Part shown: positions 46,410 through 55,326 of the stretch, one piece after another | Numbering within the stretch: the stretch's first letter is position 1 | How the letters are laid out: each line of letters starts with the position of its first letter | Source: Alcaligenes sp. SDU_A2 | GTDB lineage: Bacteria; Pseudomonadota; Gammaproteobacteria; Burkholderiales; Burkholderiaceae_B | Direction of reading: 5' to 3' | Assembly (NCBI RefSeq): GCF_038237375.1 | Contig: NZ_CP151273.1 | Span: 1,922,001-1,986,000 of the forward strand | Length of the DNA: 64,000 bases | Notes under the pieces: generated by a model | Database searches by the model: none | The model's input: only the letters and a program-made list of their open reading frames with translations | What the model was told of the DNA's origin: nothing | Translations under genes and position numbers: made by a program

Positions 46410-47717
46410 TTACTTCACGCTCTTTTCAAAGCGCTCCAGCAACTCGTTGCCACGGCTTTGCATGGCTTTCAGGCCTTCTTCGGGCGTGACTTTGCCGGCA
46501 AAGATCTGCTCCATCAGGCCATCTTCGATATCGCGGATCTGGGGCAGGGAGCCCAGACGGATACCGCGCGAGTTGTCCGTGGTCGCAGCATCAAGCTGCT
46601 TGACGGCCACATCGGCACCGACGTTCTTGTCGTAATAGCCCGATTCTTTGGTCTTGGCAAAGCCGGCCGTGGTTACAGGCACATAACCGGTGTTCTGGTG
46701 CCAGGCGGCGGCCTGTTCGGGGCTGGAGATGAACTTGAAGAACTGGGTGATGCCTTTGTAGGTCTCGTCAGACTTTTTGGCAAATACCCACAGCGAAGCG
46801 CCGCCGATGATCGAGTTCTGCGGTGCGCCCTGCACATCGCTGTAGTAGGGCAGGCTGCTGGTGCCGAACTGAAATTCCCCGGTTTTGATGATATTGGCGC
46901 GGTTGCCGCTGGAACCGGTGAACATGCCACATTTGCCCGAGGTGAACAGGGCATTGGCCGTATCGCCACGCCCGCCGTAGGTAAAGGTGCCGTCCTTGGC
47001 CATGTCGGCCAGGAAGGTCATGTGCTTAGCGAACAGTGGGTTGTCCAGCTGCAGACGGGCGCTGGGACCGCCAAAGCCGTTGTTCTGGCTGGCGTAGGGA
47101 ATGTTGTGCCAGGCGGCGAAGTTCTCCAGCAAAATCCACGATGGCCAGGACGAGGTATAGCCGCATTCCAGGCCGGCTGCACGCAGTTTTTTAGCGGCGG
47201 CTTGGACGTCTTGCCATGTCTTGGGTGGGGATTCGGGGTCCAGGCCGGCTTTCTGGAAGGCATCTTTGTTGTAGTACAGCACCGGCGTGGAGCTGTTGAA
47301 CGGCATGGAAATCAGCTTGCCTTCGTTGGACGAGTAGTAGCCGGCGACGGCACCCAGAAAGTCCTTGGGGTTAATAGGGTCGCCTGCTTTTTCGGACATT
47401 TCCTGCACGGGCTGGATGGCACCCTTGGCCGCCATCATGGTAGCTGTGCCCACTTCAAACACTTGCAGAATATCCGGGGCGTTGCCGGCACGGAACGCGG
47501 CAATGCCAGCGTTCATGGATTCGCCATATGCACCTTTGTAGGATGGTTTGACTTGATAGTCGGATTGCGATTTGTTGAAATCGTCGACCAGCGCGTTGAC
47601 GCGTTCACCCAGCGCCCCTTCCATGGAATGCCAGAACTGAATTTCCGTGGCGGCCTGCGCCGTGCCAATGGAAGCGATCAGCCCGGCCAGGGACAGCGCA
47701 AATAGTTTCGTTCGCAT
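46410..47717 (-). CDS. ugpB: sn-glycerol-3-phosphate-binding protein UgpB
   Basis: This 435-residue periplasmic receptor has a signal peptide ending in GTAQA (about residue 22), then ATEIQFWHSMEGALGERVN, typical of UgpB. Further family blocks are VGTATMMAAKGAIQPVQEM, MPFNSSTPVLYYNKDAF and PPKTWQDVQAAAKKL. GGAGAA precedes the ATG at 47717. It is first in the operon, with a Pho box about 60 nt upstream, so phosphate starvation should induce the importer. Confidence 0.94.
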   Translation of the reverse strand: MRTKLFALSLAGLIASIGTAQAATEIQFWHSMEGALGERVNALVDDFNKSQSDYQVKPSYKGAYGESMNAGIAAFRAGNAPDILQVFEVGTATMMAAKGAIQPVQEMSEKAGDPINPKDFLGAVAGYYSSNEGKLISMPFNSSTPVLYYNKDAFQKAGLDPESPPKTWQDVQAAAKKLRAAGLECGYTSSWPSWILLENFAAWHNIPYASQNNGFGGPSARLQLDNPLFAKHMTFLADMAKDGTFTYGGRGDTANALFTSGKCGMFTGSSGNRANIIKTGEFQFGTSSLPYYSDVQGAPQNSIIGGASLWVFAKKSDETYKGITQFFKFISSPEQAAAWHQNTGYVPVTTAGFAKTKESGYYDKNVGADVAVKQLDAATTDNSRGIRLGSLPQIRDIEDGLMEQIFAGKVTPEEGLKAMQSRGNELLERFEKSVK

Positions 47718-47776
47718 CGAACATTCTCCTGTATAAAAGGTACCGCTAGTATGTAGCAGTCATCGGGGGCCAAGTT

Positions 47777-47795
47777 TATGACTTGTATATGACAA
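47777..47795 (-). promoter_or_regulatory. Pho box upstream of ugpB
   Basis: On the minus strand, TTGTCATATACAAGTCATA contains two TGTCA-type heptamers 11 nt apart, matching the PhoB-binding direct repeat. It is placed to act as a PhoB-dependent promoter element for ugpBAEC. Confidence 0.78.
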
Positions 47796-47892
47796 TCGCG
47801 TGAATGTACCTACTGGATGTGTGAGGGTCAATGACGACTTACCCGCAACCGCGCTCGGCAGCAGGGCGACCGGTGCCTATAATGGAGAAATG

Positions 47893-48732
47893 ATGAATCC
47901 ACATGAAACCCCCTTCAAGCTGGCGTTTATCGGTGCCGGCAATATGGCCAGCGCGCTGGCGGCCGGCCTGATCGGCAAACGCTGCGGCGGCCCGGACGTT
48001 CTGGCTATAGATATACACCCGCCTGCTCTGCAATCCTGGGCGCAGCAAGGCGTACACACGGCCACTGAGCCCGGTCCGGCACTTGCTGGCCAGCGCATCT
48101 GGGTGTTCGCAGTCAAGCCGCAGGTCATGAAAGAAACCGTGCTGGCCTGCAAGCCCTATCTGCAAGACGATACGCTGGTCATCAGTGTAGCGGCAGGCAT
48201 TCCGGCGACGGCCATTTCCGAATGGCTGGGCCAGCCCGGCGCGCCGTTCACCCGGGTCATACGTTGTATGCCTAATACGCCGGCCTTTATCGGCTGCGGT
48301 ATTACAGGATTGATGGCCCTGGATCAGGTGGACGAGGCCGACAAGGCGATTGCCAAGCAGTTGCTGGGATCGGTGGGCGAGGTTATCTGGGTTCAGGACG
48401 ATGCTGCTATCGACGCTGTTACCGCCTTGTCGGGCAGCGGCCCGGCATATGTATTTCTGTTCCTGGAAGCCTTGATCCAGGGCGGAATACAGCAAGGCTT
48501 GTCCCCCGAGCAGTCGCGTCAGCTTGCCCTGGCGACGCTGAACGGGGCGACTCAGTTGGCAACCTTGTCTCCCGAGCCCCCATCTGTCCTGCGCGAACGG
48601 GTCACCTCCAAGGGCGGCACGACAGCCGCTGCCTTGAACGTACTGGGGCAGGGCGATTTTCCGGCGTTGGTGCAAAAAGCCGTGGCCGCTGCCCGAGAGC
48701 GCGCCGCCGAACTGGCTCGCGAATTTTCCTGA
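47893..48732 (+). CDS. proC: pyrroline-5-carboxylate reductase
   Basis: This 279-residue enzyme makes the last step of proline synthesis, reducing pyrroline-5-carboxylate with NAD(P)H. It shows LAFIGAGNMASALAAGLIG near the start, FAVKPQVM, CMPNTPAFIGCGITGL and the C-terminal signature of P5CR (VTSKGGTTAAALNVL). Of two adjacent ATGs, the second (47893) sits 5 nt after GGAG and is preferred. A TATAAT at 47878-47883 lies so close that a very short leader, or a leaderless transcript, is possible. It is divergent from ugpB. Confidence 0.93.
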   Translation: MNPHETPFKLAFIGAGNMASALAAGLIGKRCGGPDVLAIDIHPPALQSWAQQGVHTATEPGPALAGQRIWVFAVKPQVMKETVLACKPYLQDDTLVISVAAGIPATAISEWLGQPGAPFTRVIRCMPNTPAFIGCGITGLMALDQVDEADKAIAKQLLGSVGEVIWVQDDAAIDAVTALSGSGPAYVFLFLEALIQGGIQQGLSPEQSRQLALATLNGATQLATLSPEPPSVLRERVTSKGGTTAAALNVLGQGDFPALVQKAVAAARERAAELAREFS

Positions 48733-48772
48733 GCCGTTTGCTCCCAATAAAATAGGCCCGGTCTTGAGCCGC

Positions 48773-48808
48773 AATGCCAGTCTGCTAAATGCCGACTGGC
48801 ATTTTTTT
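48773..48808 (+). terminator. intrinsic terminator of proC
   Basis: A 10-bp perfect stem AATGCCAGTC/GACTGGCATT with an 11-nt loop is followed by a T-run. Repeat copy 2 starts two bases after the T-run. Confidence 0.92.
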
Positions 48809-48810
48809 GC

Positions 48811-49340
48811 TTCTTCGAGAAAGGTCGGGGATTCCTTCGTATTGGGCGGGCCGTTTGGGCCAAGCGCAGAGAATCTCGGGTTCTCGCCAGGCCGGCCACA
48901 GCGGGTCGGCTTGGCGAGAATTACACCGATGTGCTTGGCCCAAACGGCGGGACGTCCGCGTACGCTGTCCAACATATCCGCTATCCGCTGAATGTTCTGT
49001 TTGGCATGAATACGTATAGCTGGGGCTATGCCGTCGGTGTTTCGAGCCGTTCAAGGCGCGGCATGCTCGGGCGGGGCGGGTCGGATGGCTTGCCTTAGGC
49101 GGGGCGTGGGGACGGGGTGCAAGCGTCGTTCTGTTTGACGGCGGCGCTTGTTACTTGTCCGGCGGACAAGTAACCCGCCGGAGTTAACGACGCGCCCGGC
49201 GCTGCGCCCCGACCAGGGTACCGGCGCGTAGCGCCGGCAAGGCATCAGCCCTGTCCGAGCATGCCGCGCCTTGAATGGCGTCTTCAAAAAATCAGTTCCT
49301 CATCAACCAGGTAAAGAGGCGCTCGGAATTCTTCGAAAAA
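48811..49340 (+). repeat. large structured intergenic repeat, copy 2 (530 nt)
   Basis: This copy is bounded by TTCTTCGA (48811) and TCGAAAAA (ending 49340). It aligns in inverse orientation with 32147-32875. From its left end it shows: a 16-bp perfect inverted repeat (48850-48865 / 48933-48948) that encloses a 17-bp hairpin with a 6-nt loop (48881-48920); a variable region bounded by ACACCGA/TCGGTGT; then the core module (about 49060-49262) with an 11-bp hairpin 49150-49174 and a 7-bp hairpin 49221-49237. No conserved protein frame or transposase is present. It fills the proC-livK gap. Confidence 0.88.
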
Positions 49341-49455
49341 CCCGATTTTTGCCTCAATCTGCCGGCTCAAAGTTAGTGGGCTGGTAAAAATCGACGCATT
49401 GCCAGGGAAATTCAAAGCGTGCGCAGACTATGGCGGTTTTCTCCCTGGGCGTTAT

Positions 49456-49475
49456 AGCCCTAGCGCAGTAGGGCT
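49456..49475 (+). other. small hairpin upstream of livK copy 2
   Basis: A 7-bp stem AGCCCTA/TAGGGCT with a 6-nt loop lies about 140 nt before the livK start in the probable promoter region. Role unknown. Confidence 0.4.
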
Positions 49476-49611
49476 TATCCGAAGTGACAGCATTTGTTGC
49501 ACTCCGCCACAATGATTGCGCCTGACGCACAGGATCGGAAAATCCTGGAATCAGCGCCCTTATTGTTCAACGTGACTGCCGGTGCGCAACCGGCTTCGGG
49601 AGACAGCAGGT

Positions 49612-50733
49612 ATGAAACTCACTCTACGCCTTACCCCCGGCCTTGCTGCCCTGGCCACCATCCTGGCCATGGGCACTGCCTCCGCCGCAGAAACGATCAA
49701 GATCGGCATTCCGCAGCCCATGACAGGACCGGCCACCCAATACGGTGACCAGATCCAGGCGGGGGCCCTGACCGCGATCGACGCCATCAATGCAGCGGGC
49801 GGTGTCAAAGGCAAAAAGCTGGAAGCCTTGCTGATCGATGATGCCTGCGAGCCCAAGCAGGCCGTGCCTGCGGCCAACCGCGTGGTCAATTCAGGTGCTA
49901 AGTTTGCCGTGGCTCATGCCTGCTCGGGCACGACCGTACCTGCTGTCAACGTCTATGAACAAGAAGGTATAGTGGCCATTACTCCCGGCGCAACATCCCC
50001 GCTGGTCACCGATACGATCAAGCCACATTATTTTTTCCGAACCATAGGTCGTGACGACCAGCAAGGGCCGTTTGCCGCCGACTATATTGCTAATGTCCTC
50101 AAGCCCAAGACCATTGCCGTCTTGCACGATAAGCAAACTTATGGCTCCGGCGTGGCGACTCAGGTACGAGATGCCCTGCAGAAAAAAGGGATGAATATCG
50201 TAATGTTCGAGGGCATTAACGTGGGCGATAGCGATTATTCCGCCGTCATCACCAAGCTCAAGGGCGAAAACCCCGATCTGATTTATTTCGGCGGCTACCA
50301 TGCCGAGCTGGGCTTGCTGCTGCGTCAGGCGCGCGAACAAGGGATGAAGAATCAGTTCATGGGGCCTGAAGGCGTTGCCAACCGCGATCTGGTGGCCATT
50401 GCCGGTCCGGCCGTCGAGGGTTTGCTGGTGACCTTGCCTACCGATTTCACCAAAATGCCCGGCAACGAAAAAGTGATGGAGAATTTCAAGACCTATAAGC
50501 GCAATCCGAACGGAGCCTTTACTTTCCCGGCCTATGCTGCTGTGCAGATCATCGCCAAAACCATCGATACCGTCGGTGAAGATTCGGCCAAAGCAGCCGA
50601 TTATATGCATGCTAATTCGTTCGACACCGCCATTGGCAAGGTAGAATACGACGCCAAGGGCGACTTGAAACATTTCGAGTTTGCCGTCTTCAAGTGGGAC
50701 AAGGACGGTAATTTCGAGTTGATCAACAGGTAA
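49612..50733 (+). CDS. livK: branched-chain amino acid ABC transporter receptor LivK, operon copy
   Basis: This 373-residue periplasmic receptor has a signal peptide ending in GTASAAE (about residue 25) and the same motif string as the copy at 42087: GPATQYGDQIQAGAL, DDACEPKQ, GRDDQQGP, LHDKQTYG, EGINVGDSDYSAVITKLK. It binds Leu/Ile/Val-type ligands and delivers them to LivHM. It starts at 49612 shortly after a GGAGA...CAGG stretch and is followed by livH after 105 nt, heading the operon livK-livH-livM-livG-livF. Confidence 0.92.
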   Translation: MKLTLRLTPGLAALATILAMGTASAAETIKIGIPQPMTGPATQYGDQIQAGALTAIDAINAAGGVKGKKLEALLIDDACEPKQAVPAANRVVNSGAKFAVAHACSGTTVPAVNVYEQEGIVAITPGATSPLVTDTIKPHYFFRTIGRDDQQGPFAADYIANVLKPKTIAVLHDKQTYGSGVATQVRDALQKKGMNIVMFEGINVGDSDYSAVITKLKGENPDLIYFGGYHAELGLLLRQAREQGMKNQFMGPEGVANRDLVAIAGPAVEGLLVTLPTDFTKMPGNEKVMENFKTYKRNPNGAFTFPAYAAVQIIAKTIDTVGEDSAKAADYMHANSFDTAIGKVEYDAKGDLKHFEFAVFKWDKDGNFELINR

Positions 50734-50838
50734 ATCCGGATTGCGATGCCCCCGCTCGACACCAGGACGGGGGCATTGCTATTGGGTGCCCATAAAGTGT
50801 GAAAACAATAACGACGGACTCAACGGAAGCAAAATAGC

Positions 50839-51768
50839 ATGTCTGACTTACTCCCTCAGATCGTGCAGCAGCTGTTCAACGGATTATCGTTGGGCGCTAT
50901 TTATGCATTGATCGCCATCGGCTACACAATGGTCTATGGCATTATCGGTATGATCAATTTCGCGCATGGCGAAATTTATATGATCGGCGCCTATGTGGGC
51001 CTGGTTACCTTGACCGCCATCGGCGTGGGCTCGGGACTGCCGATCTGGCTCATTATCCTGATCATGTTGCTGGTTGCCATGCTGGTGACGGCGGTGTATG
51101 GATATGCCATCGAGAAAGTGGCTTATGCGCCGCTGCGCGGCAGCCCGCGTCTGGTGCCGCTGATTTCGGCCATCGGTATGTCCATTTTCCTGCAGAACTG
51201 GGTGGCCCTGGGACAGGGCGCGCGCGATATGGCCGTGCCTACGCTGCTGACCGGCTCGTTCCAGTTCACGCTGGGCTCGGATGGTTTTACGATTACCGCG
51301 CCGTATTCGCGCGTGATGATTATTGTGGTCACCGTCGTGCTTATGATCATGCTCAGCGTCTACATCAAGTATTCGCGTCTGGGGCGTGCGTCGCGGGCCT
51401 GTTCGCAGGATCTGCGCATGGCCAATCTGTTGGGCATCGACACCAATAAGATCATTTCTTTTACCTTCATCATCGGTGCCATGCTGGCTGCCGTGGGCGG
51501 GGTGCTGATTGCGACCGCCATCGGCAAGCTGAACCCGTTCATTGGCTTTATTGCCGGCATCAAGGCCTTTACCGCTGCGGTGCTGGGCGGCATAGGCAGC
51601 ATTCCCGGAGCCATGCTGGGCGGGGTGCTGCTGGGCTTGGCCGAAACTTTTGCCGCCGCCTTCATTTCGTCGCAGTACAAGGACATCGTGGCCTTTTTGC
51701 TGCTGGTATTCATCCTGCTGTTCCGTCCAACGGGCCTGCTGGGCAAACCCGAGGTGGAGAAAGTCTGA
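50839..51768 (+). CDS. livH: branched-chain amino acid ABC transporter permease LivH
   Basis: This 309-residue inner-membrane permease has about eight segments. Hallmarks are [39 protein letters not shown] at the start, [22 protein letters not shown] (coupling helix) and the late [19 protein letters not shown]. It pairs with LivM. Its stop overlaps the livM start by one base (TGATG). Confidence 0.94.
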   Translation: MSDLLPQIVQQLFNGLSLGAIYALIAIGYTMVYGIIGMINFAHGEIYMIGAYVGLVTLTAIGVGSGLPIWLIILIMLLVAMLVTAVYGYAIEKVAYAPLRGSPRLVPLISAIGMSIFLQNWVALGQGARDMAVPTLLTGSFQFTLGSDGFTITAPYSRVMIIVVTVVLMIMLSVYIKYSRLGRASRACSQDLRMANLLGIDTNKIISFTFIIGAMLAAVGGVLIATAIGKLNPFIGFIAGIKAFTAAVLGGIGSIPGAMLGGVLLGLAETFAAAFISSQYKDIVAFLLLVFILLFRPTGLLGKPEVEKV

Positions 51769-52991
51769 TGGTCCATCGTTTCAGCAACGCTTTTATTGCC
51801 GCCGTTCTGGCGGGCATCATCGTCGCGCCGATTTTCGGCTTCCAGATCGTGCGGGCAGGGATGGATACCCATCTGGAATCGGACTGGCACATGATTCTGA
51901 TTGGCATGGGTATCGTGTTTCTGGCCCAGCTGGTGCGGCCCAGCCTGAAAATCGGCAAAAGCCGGGAAAGCCGCTGGACATTACCCCAGCTTAGTACCCA
52001 ATCCAAGAAAATCATTCTGTATCTGGTGGTGGCCGGTGCCGTGGTCTGGCCTTTTTTCAGCGGCCGCGCCCAGGTGGACATTGCCACCTTGGTGCTGATT
52101 TACGTCATGTTGGGCCTGGGGCTGAACATTGTCGTGGGTTTTGCCGGTCTGCTGGATCTGGGTTTTGTGGGTTTTTACGCCGTGGGCGCATATACCTACG
52201 CCTTGCTGTATCACTATGCAGGCTGGGGTTTCTGGGAAGCCTTGCCGCTGGCCGGCGGCATGGCGGCACTGTTTGGTTTTTTGCTTGGGTTTCCGGTACT
52301 GCGCCTGCGTGGCGATTACCTGGCCATTGTGACCTTGGGTTTTGGCGAGATCATCCGCCTGTTGCTCATCAATCTGTATACCGTCACCGGCGGCCCCGAC
52401 GGTATCTCCGGTATCCCCAAGCCTACGGTATTCGGTTTCCCCATGGCGCGCCGCGCACCGGAAGGGCAGACTACGTTCCATGATCTGATGGGCTGGTCAT
52501 TCAGCAATCAGGATGTGGTGGTCTATTTGTACCTGATGGCTCTGGCCCTGGCGCTGGTGACTTTGTTTGTATCCAGCCGCGTTGTACGCATGCCCATAGG
52601 CCGAGCCTGGGAGGCCTTGCGCGAGGACGAAATAGCTTGTCGATCCCTAGGTCTGAATCCCACTACGATCAAACTGTCCGCCTTTACGATGGGGGCCATG
52701 TTTGCTGGTTTTGGCGGTGCCTTTTTCGCCGCCCGCCAGGGTTTGGTCAACCCCGAGTCCTTTACCTTTATCGAGTCGGCTCTGATCCTGGCTATTGTGG
52801 TGCTGGGTGGCATGGGCTCGCAGATCGGCGTCATCCTGGCGGCCATCGTGCTGACGGTGGTGCCCGAGCTGGCCCGCGAGTTTGCGGAGTACCGCATGTT
52901 GATATTTGGCATCGTGATGGTGGTCATGATGGTGTGGCGTCCGCAAGGGCTGCTGCCCGTGAAACGGCCTCACGTGGAGTTGCGCGCATGA
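51768..52991 (+). CDS. livM: branched-chain amino acid ABC transporter permease LivM
   Basis: This 407-residue permease carries an N-terminal extension with extra membrane segments, as in E. coli LivM. The conserved core is [75 protein letters not shown] and [13 protein letters not shown]. It forms the channel with LivH. It starts inside the livH stop and overlaps livG by 4 nt. Confidence 0.94.
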   Translation: MVHRFSNAFIAAVLAGIIVAPIFGFQIVRAGMDTHLESDWHMILIGMGIVFLAQLVRPSLKIGKSRESRWTLPQLSTQSKKIILYLVVAGAVVWPFFSGRAQVDIATLVLIYVMLGLGLNIVVGFAGLLDLGFVGFYAVGAYTYALLYHYAGWGFWEALPLAGGMAALFGFLLGFPVLRLRGDYLAIVTLGFGEIIRLLLINLYTVTGGPDGISGIPKPTVFGFPMARRAPEGQTTFHDLMGWSFSNQDVVVYLYLMALALALVTLFVSSRVVRMPIGRAWEALREDEIACRSLGLNPTTIKLSAFTMGAMFAGFGGAFFAARQGLVNPESFTFIESALILAIVVLGGMGSQIGVILAAIVLTVVPELAREFAEYRMLIFGIVMVVMMVWRPQGLLPVKRPHVELRA

Positions 52992-53752
52992 GTTCATTGT
53001 TGAGTGTTTCGGGGCTGTGCATGCGCTTTGGCGGCCTGCTGGCCGTGGATAATGTCGGTTTCGAGGTGGGCAAGGACGAAGTCTTTGCCATCATTGGCCC
53101 TAACGGCGCGGGCAAGACAACTGTATTTAACTGTGTCGGCGGTTTTTATAAACCATCCGCAGGCACTGTGTTGTTGAATGGTCAGCCCATCCATGGCCTG
53201 GCCAGCCACAAGGTGGCTCAGAAAGGCCTGGTGCGTACGTTCCAGAATGTGCGCTTGTTCAAGAAACTGACTGTGCTGGAAAACCTGCTGGTCGCCCAGC
53301 ATCAGCAGCTTAACGCCGGTTTTCTGTCGGGTCTGCTCAATCTGGGCAAATATCGCCGCTCGGAAAAACAGGCCAAGGAGCGTGCTGCGCATTGGCTCGA
53401 TTTCATGGGTCTGTCCGATATGGCCAATCGCGAAGCGGGCAATCTGGCCTATGGTCACCAGCGACGTCTGGAAATTGCCCGCTGCATGATTACTCAGCCG
53501 CGCCTGTTGATGTTGGACGAGCCGGCCGCCGGCTTGAATCCCCAGGAAAAACAGGATCTGCAGCACTTGATCGACCAGTTGCGCCGCGAGTTCGATGTCG
53601 CCGTGCTGCTGATCGAGCATGACATGAGTCTTGTCATGGGCGTGTCGGACCGCATTCTGGTCATGGAATACGGCAAGCCCATCGCCACCGGCAAGCCGGA
53701 CGAGGTGCGCAACGATCCGCGCGTCATCAAAGCCTATCTGGGGGAAGAATAA
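52988..53752 (+). CDS. livG: branched-chain amino acid ABC transporter ATPase LivG
   Basis: This 254-residue ATPase has the LivG-type start [20 protein letters not shown], Walker [10 protein letters not shown], a Q-loop region RTFQNVRLF, signature [13 protein letters not shown], Walker [13 protein letters not shown] and the switch His in LIEHDMSLV. It energises LivHM together with LivF. The ATG at 52988 overlaps the livM stop; a longer upstream frame runs through livM and is rejected. livF follows immediately. Confidence 0.95.
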   Translation: MSSLLSVSGLCMRFGGLLAVDNVGFEVGKDEVFAIIGPNGAGKTTVFNCVGGFYKPSAGTVLLNGQPIHGLASHKVAQKGLVRTFQNVRLFKKLTVLENLLVAQHQQLNAGFLSGLLNLGKYRRSEKQAKERAAHWLDFMGLSDMANREAGNLAYGHQRRLEIARCMITQPRLLMLDEPAAGLNPQEKQDLQHLIDQLRREFDVAVLLIEHDMSLVMGVSDRILVMEYGKPIATGKPDEVRNDPRVIKAYLGEE

Positions 53753-54454
53753 GTGCTGAAGCTGGATTCTGTATCTACCCACTACGGTGCCATCCAGGCC
53801 TTGGATCAGGTCAGTGTGGAAGTCAACAAGGGCGAGATCGTTACTCTGATCGGTGCCAATGGTGCCGGCAAGACAACATTGCTGATGACGGTGTGCGGTT
53901 CGCCGCGTGCCAGCAGCGGCACTATTACATTCAACGGCGAGGACATCACACAGGCCGACACGCACCGCATCATGCGCAAGGGCATTGCCATCTCACCCGA
54001 AGGGCGGCGCGTGTTTTCTGACCTGACGGTGTCCGAAAACCTGAAAATGGGCGGTTTTTTTCTGAATCGCAGCCAGATCGAAGAAGGGGAAGCCCATGTC
54101 TACGAACTGTTTCCGCGCTTGAAAGAGCGTGCTGCCCAGCGCGCCGGCACCATGTCCGGCGGCGAACAGCAGATGCTGGCTATAGGCCGGGCGCTGATGA
54201 CGCGGCCTTCGCTGCTGTTGCTGGACGAGCCTACTCTGGGTCTGGCACCGCTGATCATCGCGCAGATCTTCGATATTATCCGCACCATCCGCGAGGACGG
54301 CGTCACTGTTTTCCTGGTCGAGCAAAACGCCAACAAAGCCTTGCAAGTGGCCGACCGGGGCTACGTGCTGGAAACCGGGCGTGTGGTCATGCAGGACACC
54401 GGTGCGAATCTGTTGGCCAATCCGGATATCCGAAAGGCCTATTTAGGCGCATAA
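53753..54454 (+). CDS. livF: branched-chain amino acid ABC transporter ATPase LivF
   Basis: This 233-residue ATPase starts with GTG at 53753, directly abutting the livG stop, with GGGGAAG upstream. Motifs: Walker A GANGAGKTT, AISPEGRRVFSDLTV, signature MSGGEQQMLAIGRAL, Walker B LLLLDEPTLGLAP, and LVEQNANKAL, which places the Q/N expected in LivF-type switch regions. It is the last operon gene before a strong terminator. Confidence 0.95.
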   Translation: MLKLDSVSTHYGAIQALDQVSVEVNKGEIVTLIGANGAGKTTLLMTVCGSPRASSGTITFNGEDITQADTHRIMRKGIAISPEGRRVFSDLTVSENLKMGGFFLNRSQIEEGEAHVYELFPRLKERAAQRAGTMSGGEQQMLAIGRALMTRPSLLLLDEPTLGLAPLIIAQIFDIIRTIREDGVTVFLVEQNANKALQVADRGYVLETGRVVMQDTGANLLANPDIRKAYLGA

Positions 54455-54523
54455 AGCCGAAAGTCTGCTTGCCTGTCCTGTGTATTCAGGCAGACCAGTC
54501 GTTGTGTAGGTCGTGCACCATTT

Positions 54524-54560
54524 AACCAGAGCGGACGTGTATGTCCGCTCTGGTTTTTTT
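54524..54560 (+). terminator. intrinsic terminator of the liv operon
   Basis: A 13-bp perfect stem AACCAGAGCGGAC/GTCCGCTCTGGTT with a 6-nt loop and a run of seven T. Confidence 0.95.
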
Positions 54561-54651
54561 ATGGATAGTGGCTATCGGGACAGATTCGGCAGACACCGCG
54601 GTGTGTGTGCCTGCCGTTGGCCTGGGGAGGCTGTTTCCTTATCCCAGCGGC

Positions 54652-55266
54652 TTACTCCTTGCTCAAGCCTTCGGCCCGCAGCGCCGCCTGCACGGCGGGG
54701 TCCTGTTCCATGCGCGTGAAAAAAGCGTTCAGGTGCGTTTGGCCGGACAGGTCTATTTTCATGATGTGTGCCCAGCGCATCACCACGTACAGGTAGGCAT
54801 CGGCAACCGAACGGGTTCCGGTCAGCCAGGGCCTGTCGGCCAGTTGCTGGTCGGCCAGGCTGAAAAGCTTCTGGATGATTTCCCCGGTCTTGGCGCGTAC
54901 TTCGGCCTGGGTGGCTTCTTGGTCGGCATAACGCTGTACGCCGAACATGACACCGAAGTTGCGATGGATGTCGGCGTTGACAAAGGCCAGCCATCGGCGG
55001 GTTTGGGCACGTTCTTGCAAAGTCTTGCCCAGCAGATTGGCTTCAGGGTTCTTTTCTGCCAGATATTCCAGGATGGCCGAACTCTGGGTCAGCGTCATGC
55101 CCTCGTCTTGCAGAACGGGCACGGCACCCAGCGGATTCATGGCCAGAAAGGCCGGCTGTTTAAGTTCGTCTCGGCTGACAGCGTGGATGTCGTAGGGCTT
55201 GCCTATCCATTCCAGGGCAATGTGGCAGGCCAGAGGGCAAGCGCCGGGCAGGTAGTACAGTTTCAT
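54652..55266 (-). CDS. beta-class-like glutathione S-transferase
   Basis: This 204-residue soluble enzyme has the N-terminal thioredoxin fold with MKLYYLPGACPLACHIALEW, including Cys10 characteristic of bacterial beta-class GSTs, the glutathione-site MNPLGAVPVLQDEGMTLTQSSAILEYLAE, and a helical C-terminal domain with SVADAYLYVVMRW. It may conjugate or reduce electrophiles with glutathione. The ATG at 55266 matches the family start; the 18 codons upstream do not. Confidence 0.92.
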   Translation of the reverse strand: MKLYYLPGACPLACHIALEWIGKPYDIHAVSRDELKQPAFLAMNPLGAVPVLQDEGMTLTQSSAILEYLAEKNPEANLLGKTLQERAQTRRWLAFVNADIHRNFGVMFGVQRYADQEATQAEVRAKTGEIIQKLFSLADQQLADRPWLTGTRSVADAYLYVVMRWAHIMKIDLSGQTHLNAFFTRMEQDPAVQAALRAEGLSKE

Positions 55267-55326
55267 CGGATTCCTCGTTGACGATACGTGGGTAAAGGAT
55301 GGCGCAGCGCACTGCGCCATTCAAGA

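Noticed and set aside
46230-47705. 491-codon plus-strand frame opposite ugpB
   Set aside because: ugpB is certain; the opposite frame is low-complexity and lacks a start signal.
48552-49287. several 70-115-codon frames in and beside repeat copy 2
   Set aside because: They read through structured repeat sequence and are not conserved between the copies.
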